Assembly: GCA_003049465.1 (NCBI GenBank)
Contig: PYSS01000076.1
Span: 62,001 to 126,000 of the forward strand
Reading direction: 5' to 3'
DNA: 64,000 nucleotides
From: Magnaporthiopsis rhizophila
Lineage: Eukaryota > Ascomycota > Sordariomycetes > Magnaporthales > Magnaporthaceae
Below the pieces are notes generated by a model. It was not told the origin of the DNA, searched no databases, and saw only the letters and a list, made by a program, of their open reading frames with translations. Both the position numbers and the translations under genes were made by a program. Of the stretch, positions 38,101 through 46,698 are shown piece by piece; the first letter of the stretch is position 1, and every line of letters begins with the position of its first letter.

Positions 38101-38574
38101 GCAAATGTGTCAGTTGGCCTCTGGGAGATCGAGGAGTGGACGGGCGTTCGGGTCGATTGCTTCGTCAACTTTCTCAGCCATCCGTCAGTGGAACAGACCG
38201 GGGTGACGGAAGGGGTTAGCCTGAAGCAGCTCCGTATTTCCGACGAGACGCAACCGCTGCTAGCCTCGGAAGCTTGGGAGACTAAACCATGCGGTCAGCT
38301 TATCTTGGAGACTAACGTGGTCCGAGAATCCTTTCCGGTAAGAGACATTCGTCCTATGTCTTTACTTTACTGGATTATGAATCCTATTCCGATGACGACA
38401 TCCGAGGCTGACAAATTTTGACCACAGGATGCCGTTGATATCGAAGCCGCCCTGGGTCATGGAGGTGGCCTCGACATCGGCGTGTTCGGTCCCACAGGCA
38501 TGCTTGGGGGAGACCGAGGAGCAAAGAATGTGATATCGACATTGGTCGAATTTCTAGAATTGCAGGTAGAGTAG
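23188..38574 (+). CDS. sidC: Ferrichrome/ferricrocin-type siderophore nonribosomal peptide synthetase
   Basis: Exons 23188-24215, 24276-38337 and 38428-38574 encode 5078 residues. Domain order: A1 (1-560), T1 (Ser ~603), C1 (HHALYDG ~804), A2 (~1116-1640), T2 (Ser ~1696), C2 (HHALYDG ~1901), T3 (Ser ~2261), C3 (HHALYDA ~2471), A3 (~2778-3300), T4 (Ser ~3365), C4 (FHGLYDA ~3578), T5 (Ser ~3928), C5 (AHALYDG ~4140), T6 (Ser ~4522), C6 (LHSLYDG ~4747). All three A domains keep YTSG(S/T)TG, YGP(T/S)E, YRTGD and the KLRGQR core, and all six carriers keep G(L/I)DS. This is the plan of intracellular ferrichrome-class synthetases, which assemble cyclic hexapeptides of three N5-acetyl-N5-hydroxyornithines with Gly, Ser or Ala, reusing modules through the A-less T-C units and ending in a cyclising C domain. 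The first intron restores GPTEATIHCTLQ. The last intron replaces an early stop at 38421 by a tail ending DIGVFGPTGML...; retention would truncate the tail. The exact product is inferred; ferricrocin is the commonest in this group. Confidence 0.95.
24216..24275 (+). other. Intron 1 of the siderophore synthetase
   Basis: 60 bp, GTATGT...TAG, splitting a Cys codon inside the A1 domain just after the YGPTEATIH core. It contains an in-frame stop, so it must be removed for a functional A1 domain. A TAAC branch-like sequence lies near 24260. Confidence 0.9.
38338..38427 (+). other. Intron 2 of the siderophore synthetase
   Basis: 90 bp, GTAAGA...CACAG. If retained, translation ends at 38421 with 28 unrelated residues; if removed, 48 further residues with typical C-domain tail sequence are added before the stop at 38574. 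The intron sequence reads open in frame almost to its end, so retention would give a nearly full-length protein. Confidence 0.8.
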
Positions 38575-38650
38575 AGTAGCGCTTTCGGGATACATGGTCT
38601 TTTTTTCCCATCGTCTCCTTCAAGCCCGCACACGTCCGTCCGCCCAAGCT

Positions 38651-39882
38651 CTACCATGCGTGGAACTTGTCGATCGTCTCGTTGAAGTACTTGCCCGAGT
38701 GCTCTTCCTTGGTCGCGTTGTCGATCTAATGATTGCCGCCGAAGCGCGCATGTTTTAGCAGCTGCAACCTCCCGAGCATGGCGTATTCGCGTCGTCGTAG
38801 AGTAAGAAGGGCCTAGAACGACTTACAATATGGCTAGTGTTCAAGGCGCAAGCTTCGGGAGTCTTGCCTTCCCACGGAAACTCTATTATACCCTCGACGG
38901 CCTTGGGCATATCCGTCAACACGTATCTGGTGCATTCGTCCGGGGCCGTCAGCCAACAGGTTCTTGTAGACCTTTTTTGAACGTGCATGCATAGGTAGGT
39001 ACGTAGGTAGGTATCGGGCTCGCCGACACCCACCGCCACCGGAAATCCGGTGGCAGCCCTTGTTGTGTTGCCACGACCGCCTCCTCCTCCTCCGTCAAAC
39101 CAAGCGAAAACGCGTCCCGACAGCGGAAAGAGGAGGAGGAGGAAGACGGCGGTGGGCCTACTCAGGAAAAAAAATTCTTACCCGGGACCGATACAAAGCG
39201 TGACCAGCCAGTCGTTCTCAGCGCCCATCTTGACGGTCATGAAGTTTGCATATGCCTTGGAGGCCCCGTACGCGCCCAGCGGGAACACGCCGCTGGTCGC
39301 CGCCTCGGCGATGCTGCCGCCGCCCGAGGTGATCAGCGCAAACTTTGGGGCGTCCCGACCGCCCTTGCCGGCGCCGGCGGCGGCGCGCAGCAGCGGCAGC
39401 GTGGCCTGGTACAGCAGCACGGGGCCGAAGCCGTTGACCCGCATCGTGTGCTGCATGTCCTCGAGGCTGGCGTCCTCGAGGCGCCCGATGGCCGCGACGC
39501 CCGCGTTGGCGACGACGACGTCGAGGTGCTCGATCCCGGCCGCCTCGCGCAGGTGCCGCACCGCCTCCACGGCGTCCGTGCTGGACGAGCTGTCCAGCTT
39601 CACCACCACCACCTTGGTCCCGTCCCCGCGCGGCTGCTGCGCCTCCAGGTCCTGCTGGCAGGGCTCCGGTTTGCGGACCGCTGCGATGACGGTGTTGTTG
39701 GGTTGGGCGACGTAGTGGTTGAACAGAGCGCGGCCGATTCCTAGTTTACAACCCCAGGGCGTTGTGTCAATTTTGTTCGCTTTGATTTAGAATGGATGTG
39801 TATCGCGTGATTGGCATCCCTGGACGATGGGGGAGCACGCACCTCGGTTGGCTCCGGTGATCAGGATTATTTTGCCCGTCAT
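38651..39882 (-). CDS. Nor1-like short-chain dehydrogenase/reductase
   Basis: Four exons, 39882-39843, 39740-39182, 38926-38827 and 38725-38651, join to 257 residues. Intron 39842-39741 restores the dinucleotide-binding turn TGANRGIGRAL, confirming the start. NVVAN-type motif is DVVVANAGVA; the active site is SGGGSI (Ser), YGASKAY (Tyr and Lys), followed by CIGPGYVLTDM. The N-terminal VIAAVRKP points to an NADP(H)-dependent classical SDR. Overall it resembles the norsolorinic-acid ketoreductase-like (Nor1/AflD) group of fungal SDRs, many of which are not in polyketide clusters. The substrate is unknown. It converges on the siderophore NRPS with only 76 bp between stop codons. Nothing in the sequence ties it to siderophore chemistry. 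Exons 3 and 4 are short, and the C-terminus is less certain than the core. Confidence 0.85.
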
Positions 39883-40012
39883 GGTGAAGCGTCTGACTGT
39901 TCCGGATCTGAGGGTCGTTTTCTTTGTTTTCTTTTCTGGCTGTTTTCTTTTTTCTTCTTGTTTCTCGCTGTTTGTTCGCTCTCACTTGGACCTGGAAGAG
40001 GCGGGTGGTGTG

Positions 40013-40019
40013 ATTTATA
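40013..40019 (-). promoter_or_regulatory. TATA-like element of the SDR gene
   Basis: TATAAAT on the minus strand, about 130 bp before the SDR ATG. Position and orientation fit a core promoter; not proven. Confidence 0.4.
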
Positions 40020-40072
40020 CTAAACTGCAGTCAGGGCGGTGGACCGGAGCCGCTGGCCGGAGTTAGACGGAC

Positions 40073-40089
40073 GTTATGTTTAACATAAC
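40073..40089. promoter_or_regulatory. Perfect 8-bp inverted repeat upstream of the SDR
   Basis: GTTATGTT and AACATAAC flank a single T. It lies about 190 bp upstream of the SDR start, a plausible distance for a dimeric regulator. I do not recognise the cognate factor. Confidence 0.4.
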
Positions 40090-40869
40090 TCTTCCCCCGG
40101 TCATTGTGGGCCGATGATATCACTAGTTGGCCTACCGCCGGCTGGCGGTGCAGTATGTAGGGCCGGCACGGATAAGGACGGGCTTTACCGTAGTATCTCC
40201 GGCCTCGGGACATCCATGACGAGGATTCGCTCTCATTGTTGTAACGTGATGGTCCAAACCCAATTAGGACAACAACTCAAACCGGCCGGCATGATGCTCG
40301 AGTCCGAGGGCCCCAGCCGCACGAGATTACTGGAAAGGCGGGAGGCCTAATACCCCGTCTGACCCCGCGCTGACGCTGCATAAGCAAAGCCCTACACTTA
40401 GGGATTCGTACGACGGTCATTTCTAAACTCCCGCACCCCCCCGCTCTTGAGGCGATTCCTAATCTTCTCTAAGCAATGGTAAATCGGTTTTGTCGGTGGG
40501 GACCCGAGCTACCACCACCCACATGCGGTGCGCGCCGCCGTCCGTCCTCTTTGCTGGGCGCTCGGACATCGGAAACCGGACGCCAAGCGGTCGAGTCTGG
40601 ACGGGAAGACGCGCTTGATGGAAAGCTTGAGGATTGAGATGTTGGCGCCCACGATGGACCTGATGTTGGAGATATGGGCTCGATAAATGCGAAAAAAAAA
40701 GACGTTAGGGTGCAAAGTACAAACGTACGAGCGAGGACGAAGACGACCCAGCCCGAATGGGGAAGATGTGGAGGTATAACAGCAGGATGGAGCCGTTGGT
40801 GAGCCCTGTTGGCCAGGTAGAAGATGGCGGCTATGATAATGGCCAGCACAAAGTACACGAACGGGTCTG

Positions 40870-41564
40870 GTGCTAATAACCATCTACTCGGCCATGCTCC
40901 TCTACGACTCGCCGACCAAGTCGACGACCGAGTGCCTCGAGGAACTCCTTGCCCCGCCCGCCATAGCCACAATCATGGGCCCCAAGATGGTCGCCGACTT
41001 CACCGTCGAGGCGGGCAAGCTGGTGGCTTACAATATCAGTGACGTCTTCATCACCGGCACCACGGTCGGGAAGGACTGGGAGTGGCAGCGCCGCGGCGTC
41101 GAGATCATCAACAAGGTGTACAGCGAGGCCCGTCCATGCTCTTTGGGCAGCGCCGACAAGATCGTGGCCACCAGCATCAACTGGCAGCCCATCGGTCCCG
41201 TCTGGCAGGCAGGAGGCGTCGGAGCGCCAGAACCCCGGCGGGAACGCGCTGAGCATCGACCACCCAAGCCCGAGGGCGCGTACCTGGCATGACCATAGTG
41301 CTGGAGTGGCTCGACGTCCCCGCGGGTGTCGACGGAGCCATCGACGCACGGTGCCGCAACACCACGGTCGCGATCGAGGCCGCCACCAAGGCCGCTAGTC
41401 CCTACGACGCCTTCAACTACATGGGCGACGTCGCCGGCTTCCAGGACGTCTATGCTGGCTACGGCGCTGCGAACAAGCAGAAGCTCCTTGACGTTTGGCG
41501 CAAATACGACGGCGAGCGGGTGTCCCAAACGCTCTGGCCTGGTGGCGTGAAGATTGGCGCTTGA
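40870..41564 (+). pseudogene. 3' remnant of an FAD-linked (BBE/6-HDNO-like) oxidoreductase
   Basis: Conceptual translation gives the C-terminal half of a berberine-bridge-enzyme-like, secreted-type FAD oxidase: a segment around 40884-41200 ending NWQPIGPVWQA, then NPGGNALSIDHP, then MTIVLEW...AFNYMGDVAGFQDVYAGYG...KYDGERV, and a terminal PGGVKI. These pieces lie in three different frames; shifts are needed near 41210 and near 41275, and no intron with usable splice sites explains both. The N-terminal FAD-binding half (signal peptide, covalent-His and PP-loop region) is absent upstream. I therefore read it as a truncated, frameshifted pseudogene. Sequencing error could account for the shifts but not for the missing half. 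Confidence 0.72.
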
Positions 41565-41750
41565 GCATTGGACGGACGGTGAGAATAATGGCACGTAAAA
41601 ACACAATCGGACAAAAGGGAATGCCCAAAAGGGGAACAAATAGAGACGAAGGAGAAATAAAAGACTCGGTCCATGCGATGAAGGAAACCTTTCGAACTCA
41701 AAAAGACAGGTTTCCGGAGCTTGAACCGGACTGCTGAGACCTCATAATGC

Positions 41751-41824
41751 TGCTCACTACCAGGGTCGAACTGGCGACCTTCGCATTATTAGTACGACGC
41801 TCTAACCGACTGAGCTAAGCGAGC
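41751..41824 (-). tRNA. tRNA-Ile (anticodon AAU)
   Basis: 74 nt on the minus strand folding into a full cloverleaf. The acceptor arm pairs GCTCGCT with AGTGAGC; the D arm is GCTCAGTCGGTTAGAGC; the anticodon loop CTAATAA gives anticodon AAT; the T arm is GCCAG-TTCGACC-CTGGT; the discriminator is A. It has no intron. A34 would be edited to inosine. It lies 187 bp past the oxidase remnant. Confidence 0.95.
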
Positions 41825-42397
41825 TGAACTGCTCATTGTTAAAGCCACAAGCCCGCCGGGAGGCTGATGTGGCTGCATGTGGGGTCGACGATTCACCGAC
41901 CGGACGCCTTGACTCCAATCAGCTTCCGCCTGGAGCCGCCCACCACAACAGCCACTCCATTCGTCCTCGGGATGATCATGATCTCACCCAATAGGTTGCA
42001 CCACACGTCACCATCCTAGCCCGATCAAGGGCACGACCGGGCCAGCTGAGACCAAACCCGGGCCCCGGGAACGCCTTGATTCCTTCGAGATTCTGCGCCG
42101 TGGATAGCGGCAGGAGCAAGCGCTGAGGCGTGCAATAGCAAACAGCCGCCAAGATTCAGGCCCGGCTGGCTGCCCGCATGTGGCGCTCGCGCTTCCACTC
42201 TGGACTGATATTCACTGTTTCGCGGGCGGCTGGAGACGGTCGCTTGCCAAAGACCTGCAGCGACGAGGCATTCTAATGGCTAGGCGACCTAGACGTGTAC
42301 GTACCGAGCAGCGGCACAGCCTCATCTTGGGCGTGTCACAGATTAAGACAAAATCCAACCAGGCTCGTATGTTCTCCTCTTTCTTCGCCTACCTTTT
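41825..42397. other. Intergenic region upstream of membrane protein
   Basis: 573 bp between the tRNA-Ile and the four-helix membrane protein; presumed promoter of the latter. No other feature seen. Confidence 0.5.
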
Positions 42398-44571
42398 ATG
42401 CCGCCTCTCGATCCCGGAAAGGTCCATTTGCCGTCCAGTTACATGGCCAACACACGACCAGCATCCACCATGACATCTACTAATATTACGCCCGCAAAGC
42501 CTCCCCGGGCCTGGAAGAAACTCCGCCTCCCCTTGCTCGCAGCCACGGTGCCCGCTGTCGTAGGCGTCGTGAGCATATGGCTGACCCAGCAGAGCTTCAC
42601 GAGCGAGGCAACCGTGCAGTGGATCACCAACCAGCGCGTCAACATCCAGGTGGCGGTCCAGGTGGTCGCTGCCGCCCTCGCCGGCCTGCAAATATACGCC
42701 GTGAGCACGCTGATCAACCTCTGGACCAACGCCCACGTTGCCGCCACCGCCGCTGCTCCCGGCCTGGAAGACTCGAGCGCCCGCCGTCAAGCAGGTCTCA
42801 CTGTCGACAAGCTGAAGTTCCGGAGCGCTGTCGTCAGGTCCGCCATGGACTTTGACCTCTCTTCGCGCAGCATCGCGCAGCTGCTCGCGTGGTGGCTGCT
42901 GCTAAAGGCGCTGGCACCCCTGTGGGCGGGCACCATAACGCCCAAGATCGGCACCGTTGTCGCCCAAGGCAGCATCGAGATTCCCGCCTACTCTCGCTCG
43001 ACATCGGGACGCTGGGCCATGCACTGCGCTCCCAACTACGACTGTGGGAGCGATTTCTCTTTTGAGAACGGCTCATTGACCCTCAGCGAGGGCACGTTCA
43101 ACTTCAACCCTTGGAAGAGTACGTTCTACTATTCGAGTCCCCCGTCACGACCACCTGTCAACCGGGTGCTGACAATTCTTCTGTTTATGGACGTGCCACA
43201 GTGAAGACTGGAGCTTTATACAGCATGATAGAGCGAGCATCCTGGCGGGACGCCGACTCGAGCTCCAAGTACCAGAAACAGGACAACACCGGCTTCACAT
43301 ACCAAGGCCGGTCGTACGGCGTGGCTGCCTCGCCAGGCCTCGCCACCCCCAAGCTCCGCAGCGGCGGAGGCAAGGTCAACGGCCTCAACTACACCGAGAA
43401 CGGCTACCTCGCCCGCGTGACCTGTCAGTACAACCGGTCCAGCGCCGTCGCGTTTGGGACGTCCATGTATGTGGACCCGCCCAACAAGCCCCGCACCTTT
43501 GGCATCGGCGTTGGCTGGGCTGGCGGCAACCTTCCCAACGGCAAGTGGGATGGCTGCCAGGCCTGGAGTAACGGGCCGCTGGACTGGTCGGTGGTGTTGG
43601 CGGCCGTGCGGAGCAGCGACGGGCGGTACATGTACGGCACCATCGCAGGGAGCTACTATGAGTGGCTTAATCAGACACAATGCAGCGTAACCTTTACGCC
43701 AACGGCATATAAGGTTGCGGTGGACATGACGGCCAGGAGCATCAGCGTCTCGCCGCTGCCCACGGTAGCACCCCTGGACATCGACCCGACACGCGCCCTG
43801 GTCAACAACTCCTTCCACGCCGTCGGCTACATGTCCCAGACCCTAAGCACGCTCTACACGTCTGTTGTCGGGGACGCGCTGCGATCCAACACCCTGAACG
43901 TCGCCAGGCGGAGGACGCAGGGCAACAACACCGACAGCAGCGATAACCCGCTCGGGCAGGGCCAGGCGGGCGAACAGGACGTTCTCACAAGCCTGCAGGA
44001 GGCGATCGAGGTGGTCCTCGACAGCTCGCTGGGCGCCATCGGGGCCGCGCAGATAATGCTGACGCGCGACACGCGGCCGAGCGGCGCCGACGCCACGAGC
44101 CTGGCGGTCGAGGCCGCGCGCTTCGGCGAGTCGGGGTTCGTGTACCCGTCCGCCGCGCTGGCGGTTCTGCTCCTCGTTGTCGTCGGATACCAGCCGGCGC
44201 GGCTGTGGGCTGCCAAGACTCCTCGCGGCGCCGCGCCCGGCGTGGACTGCCTCGATCTCAAGTCGGCCATCCTGGGGACGGCCAAGGGCGCCCTGGCGAA
44301 CAGAAGCCCAGCAGCGCCTCGAAGCGATAGTGACGCTGCTGCTGCCGTCCTAGAGGCCTGGGACGGGAAGGCGGATAATCCAGAGGCCGGCGCGCTGGTG
44401 GTCACGATGGATAGAGAGGTCGGAGCACTGCGACTATCAGGGAGCAGAAGTCAAGCGCAAAGGGTTGTAGAACGGGATGAGGACAGTGACTGGAACAGCT
44501 CGGATGCTACATCATCGGTCCCGGCAGAAGATGCGTCCTTGGTCGAGCATCATTCGACCGTTAACCAGTGA
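42398..44571 (+). CDS. Multi-pass membrane protein with glycosylated extracellular domain
   Basis: Exons 42398-43118 and 43202-44571 (83-bp intron) give 696 residues. Hydrophobic helices lie near residues 46-65, 89-111, 162-185 and 552-575. Between the third and fourth is a long loop with many N-glycosylation sequons, two early cysteines (HCAPNYDCG) and regularly spaced aromatic residues, which suggests a roughly 365-residue extracellular or lumenal domain. The cytosolic tail is Ala/Ser/Glu-rich. This topology recurs in large families of Sordariomycete proteins without known function; I cannot assign a role. The intron removes an early stop at 43202-43204 and is well supported. An alternative start is the ATG at 42443, which would drop 15 residues. 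Confidence 0.78.
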
Positions 44572-44841
44572 AGGACTCTACAATATTGACGATGCTCTGT
44601 GTCTGCCATCTAAATAGGAAAAAAAAAAAACTAATACCATCCGTATTCATCGCCCGACGTGATGTCCAAAGCCCGGCGTATCCGCACTAAGCCGGTCCAG
44701 TCGTGATATCAAAAGTCCGGCGTATCCCCATATCCCCATTAAACCCGTCCAATCTTCAATCCCCCATAACTTCCTTCTCCCCCTGCCCACTCGGCTCGCC
44801 TCAAACCTCTCCCGCAAACCACCGGCCGCGCGCCGTCTCCA

Positions 44842-45303
44842 TCATGCCCCCCCAAGCGGCACGGGCCTCCCCTTCTCCTTCCAGATCCTCTCGCCCTCGC
44901 TCCCGGGGGCGGGCGCCTCGAGCCCGTTGATGCGCCAGAGGAGGCGCTCGGTCTCGTCGACGTGGAACTCGTAGTCGTAGCCGCGGCCGACCAGGTGCGG
45001 CCGGATGACGGCGTCGAGCCGCCCCGCCGAGCGCCGGTACGCGTCCAGGTCGGTGCCGTTGCTAGTGTTGATGCGGCGCGCGATGTGGTCGACCGTGATG
45101 CGCACAAACGGCACGGCCGTGCGGTTGCCGATGCCGCCCACAAACGTGGACGCCGCGGCCACGAGGATGAAGTGCACAACGACGTAGAAGGCGGGCAGCC
45201 CGACCACGTCGGTGTAGAAGGCCGTGATGTCGGTGGCCATGGCCTGCTTCGCATCGAGGCTGGTGAAGGCTTCGGCGGGGTGGTAGACGAGCCAGTGAGG
45301 CAT
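44842..45303 (-). CDS. Tautomerase-superfamily protein (Tautomerase_3 / cis-CaaD-like)
   Basis: 153 residues beginning MPHWLVYHP. The residue after the initiator Met is proline, the catalytic N-terminal base of the 4-oxalocrotonate tautomerase superfamily once Met is removed. LPAFYVVVHF, an RI...HIA strand-helix segment and YDYEFHVDETERLLWRINGL match the fungal Tautomerase_3 family (PF14832 by memory), with the Arg and Glu residues used for catalysis in cis-3-chloroacrylic acid dehalogenase-like members. Length is normal. It is intronless and presumably cytosolic. The natural substrate is unknown. The ATG at 45303 is chosen because it produces the catalytic Pro at position 2; in-frame codons upstream contain no ATG. 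Confidence 0.85.
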   Translation of the reverse strand: MPHWLVYHPAEAFTSLDAKQAMATDITAFYTDVVGLPAFYVVVHFILVAAASTFVGGIGNRTAVPFVRITVDHIARRINTSNGTDLDAYRRSAGRLDAVIRPHLVGRGYDYEFHVDETERLLWRINGLEAPAPGSEGERIWKEKGRPVPLGGA

Positions 45304-46287
45304 TTTTCCGAACTTGTAGAGGAGCACCCACGCAGACGGGGAGGGACTGTTGTCTGTTCAAGGGAAGTGACTCGATTCCGGCGTGGTAAAGTGCTAGGCC
45401 GCGTCCAGGCTTCCTACCCAAAGTCCCCGCGCTAATCCTCGGCTTCTGCGCCTTTATACATTCACTGCCTCCTCCACATCACCATTCCTCGCTCGACTCG
45501 TAGGGCTCTTTGCCCCATCCAATGTTACCATGGCTCCTCCGAGCCAGGGCAGGCATCTCTACCGGGCAGTTCGTACCAACGGCCGCAAGCACGTCCCGGA
45601 ACTGGCAGTCCGGGTTCCTCCGCCAATTATCCGAGTTATTTCTGCGAAAGCTCCTTTTAAGATTAGTGATCTTCCCCGCAAGTATACTTTGGGATTAGTG
45701 ATCTCATCAACAACCAGAGGCATAAGCGGGCCGGGCCAAGACGAAACCCCCGTCATGTTGTGTGACATTGCATGCCACAGTGTGATTGTATATGGGACAG
45801 CTGTGATTCCCTGCCGTAGGATGTGACCCAGCCGCATGCGTGGCTTGCAAGAGGGGAATGCCAAGGACTGGCTCGAACAAAGTGGGATCATACCAGTATA
45901 TATAAAGGTTCGCCTCTTTGCTTGGATTCGCCGGGTGGTCCGAGGACATGTTAGGGCCTTCCCAGGCCGCATCATGCTCCCAGTGCGTTCCCTGTTAAAC
46001 CGCCAGGTCTACCCATCAGTACCGGTCCATCAACATCGAGGAACCATAGGATGGCACTGACTGTCTCGAGGGTCCGCGCATTGCTGGTATATTCTTAGAG
46101 GGCGCCGCAGGCGATCCCGGTGTATTTTGCGAATCTAGCACGGCTTATAAGCCCCGCGCGCCGAGGAGATTAGGGAGAGGGAGGGCTGTGAGGGCGGGAG
46201 CAGGGAATGGGCGGGGGCATGCTCGAGATGGTTATAGTCTCGGCATCCGGCAGCTAGGGGCGAGCTGGTGGTGTTTCTGCTGCGCCT
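45304..46287. other. Intergenic region with isolated TATA-like sequence
   Basis: About 980 bp. An ATG-started frame at 45530-45826 (98 codons, plus strand) has no homology I recognise and may be chance. TATATATAAAGG at 45897-45908 looks like a core promoter on the plus strand but no plus-strand gene follows. Confidence 0.4.
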
Positions 46288-46698
46288 TTAGGAGGATCGC
46301 TCCTCCGGGTCCAGGTTGACAAACGACGAGATGTCCACATCGTCGTCGCCGCCGCCGCCGCCGCCGGCTTCGGGCGCCGGGTCCAGGAGCGAGCCGACGG
46401 TTATGGCGCAGCCACGTATGGGCTGGCCCGAGGCCATTGCGGGCGCAGTGAACGTGCCGCCGAGTGCCTGGGCTTCGCGGGCGTCCCGCAGACTCTGTTG
46501 CTCCCGAACCCAGGCACCACCGATAACCGGCGGCGGCAGGAATGGCGGGAGGGTGGACTGAGCCTTGGGCTTGGGCTTGGTGGAGCCGCCGCCCGCCGCC
46601 GATGCACCCAACCCGGCCTTTGTGTCCTGCGGCTCGATGGACACGGCTCTGGTGGCCTTTTTCTGGCCGCGACTTGGGGTTGGCTGGTGCCGATCCAT
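46288..46698 (-). CDS. Small hypothetical protein, low-complexity
   Basis: 136 residues from the ATG at 46698. The first 55 residues are basic and rich in Ser, Thr, Gly and Lys-Pro; the middle has a helical stretch (REQQSLRDAREAQALGG) followed by PIRGCAITVGSLLDP; the end is a poly-Gly run then an acidic patch (DDDVDISSF). No family is recognised. The charged, biased layout resembles small nuclear or cytosolic disordered proteins. No other member of a conserved neighbourhood supports it, so it could be a chance frame. Confidence 0.45.
   Translation of the reverse strand: MDRHQPTPSRGQKKATRAVSIEPQDTKAGLGASAAGGGSTKPKPKAQSTLPPFLPPPVIGGAWVREQQSLRDAREAQALGGTFTAPAMASGQPIRGCAITVGSLLDPAPEAGGGGGGDDDVDISSFVNLDPEERSS

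Larger units (their letters stand above)
39883..40869. other. Promoter region of the SDR and degenerate flank
   Basis: Contains a TATA-like element and a 17-bp palindrome upstream of the SDR. Beyond about 40100 no gene is seen; a minus-strand frame with one hydrophobic segment (40972-40469) overlaps the oxidase remnant and is not convincing. Confidence 0.5.

Noticed and set aside
24265..38421. Numerous antisense and alternate-frame open frames within the NRPS
   Set aside because: Shadows of the GC-rich synthetase exon; none carries an independent domain signal.
38996..39012. TAGGTAGGTACGTAGGT-type short tandem and the CTAGGTAC tandem near 48963
   Set aside because: Short low-complexity runs of a kind common in fungal genomes; no sign of a functional array or element.
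40469..40972. Minus-strand frame with one hydrophobic segment
   Set aside because: It overlaps the better supported oxidase remnant and has no further protein-like features.
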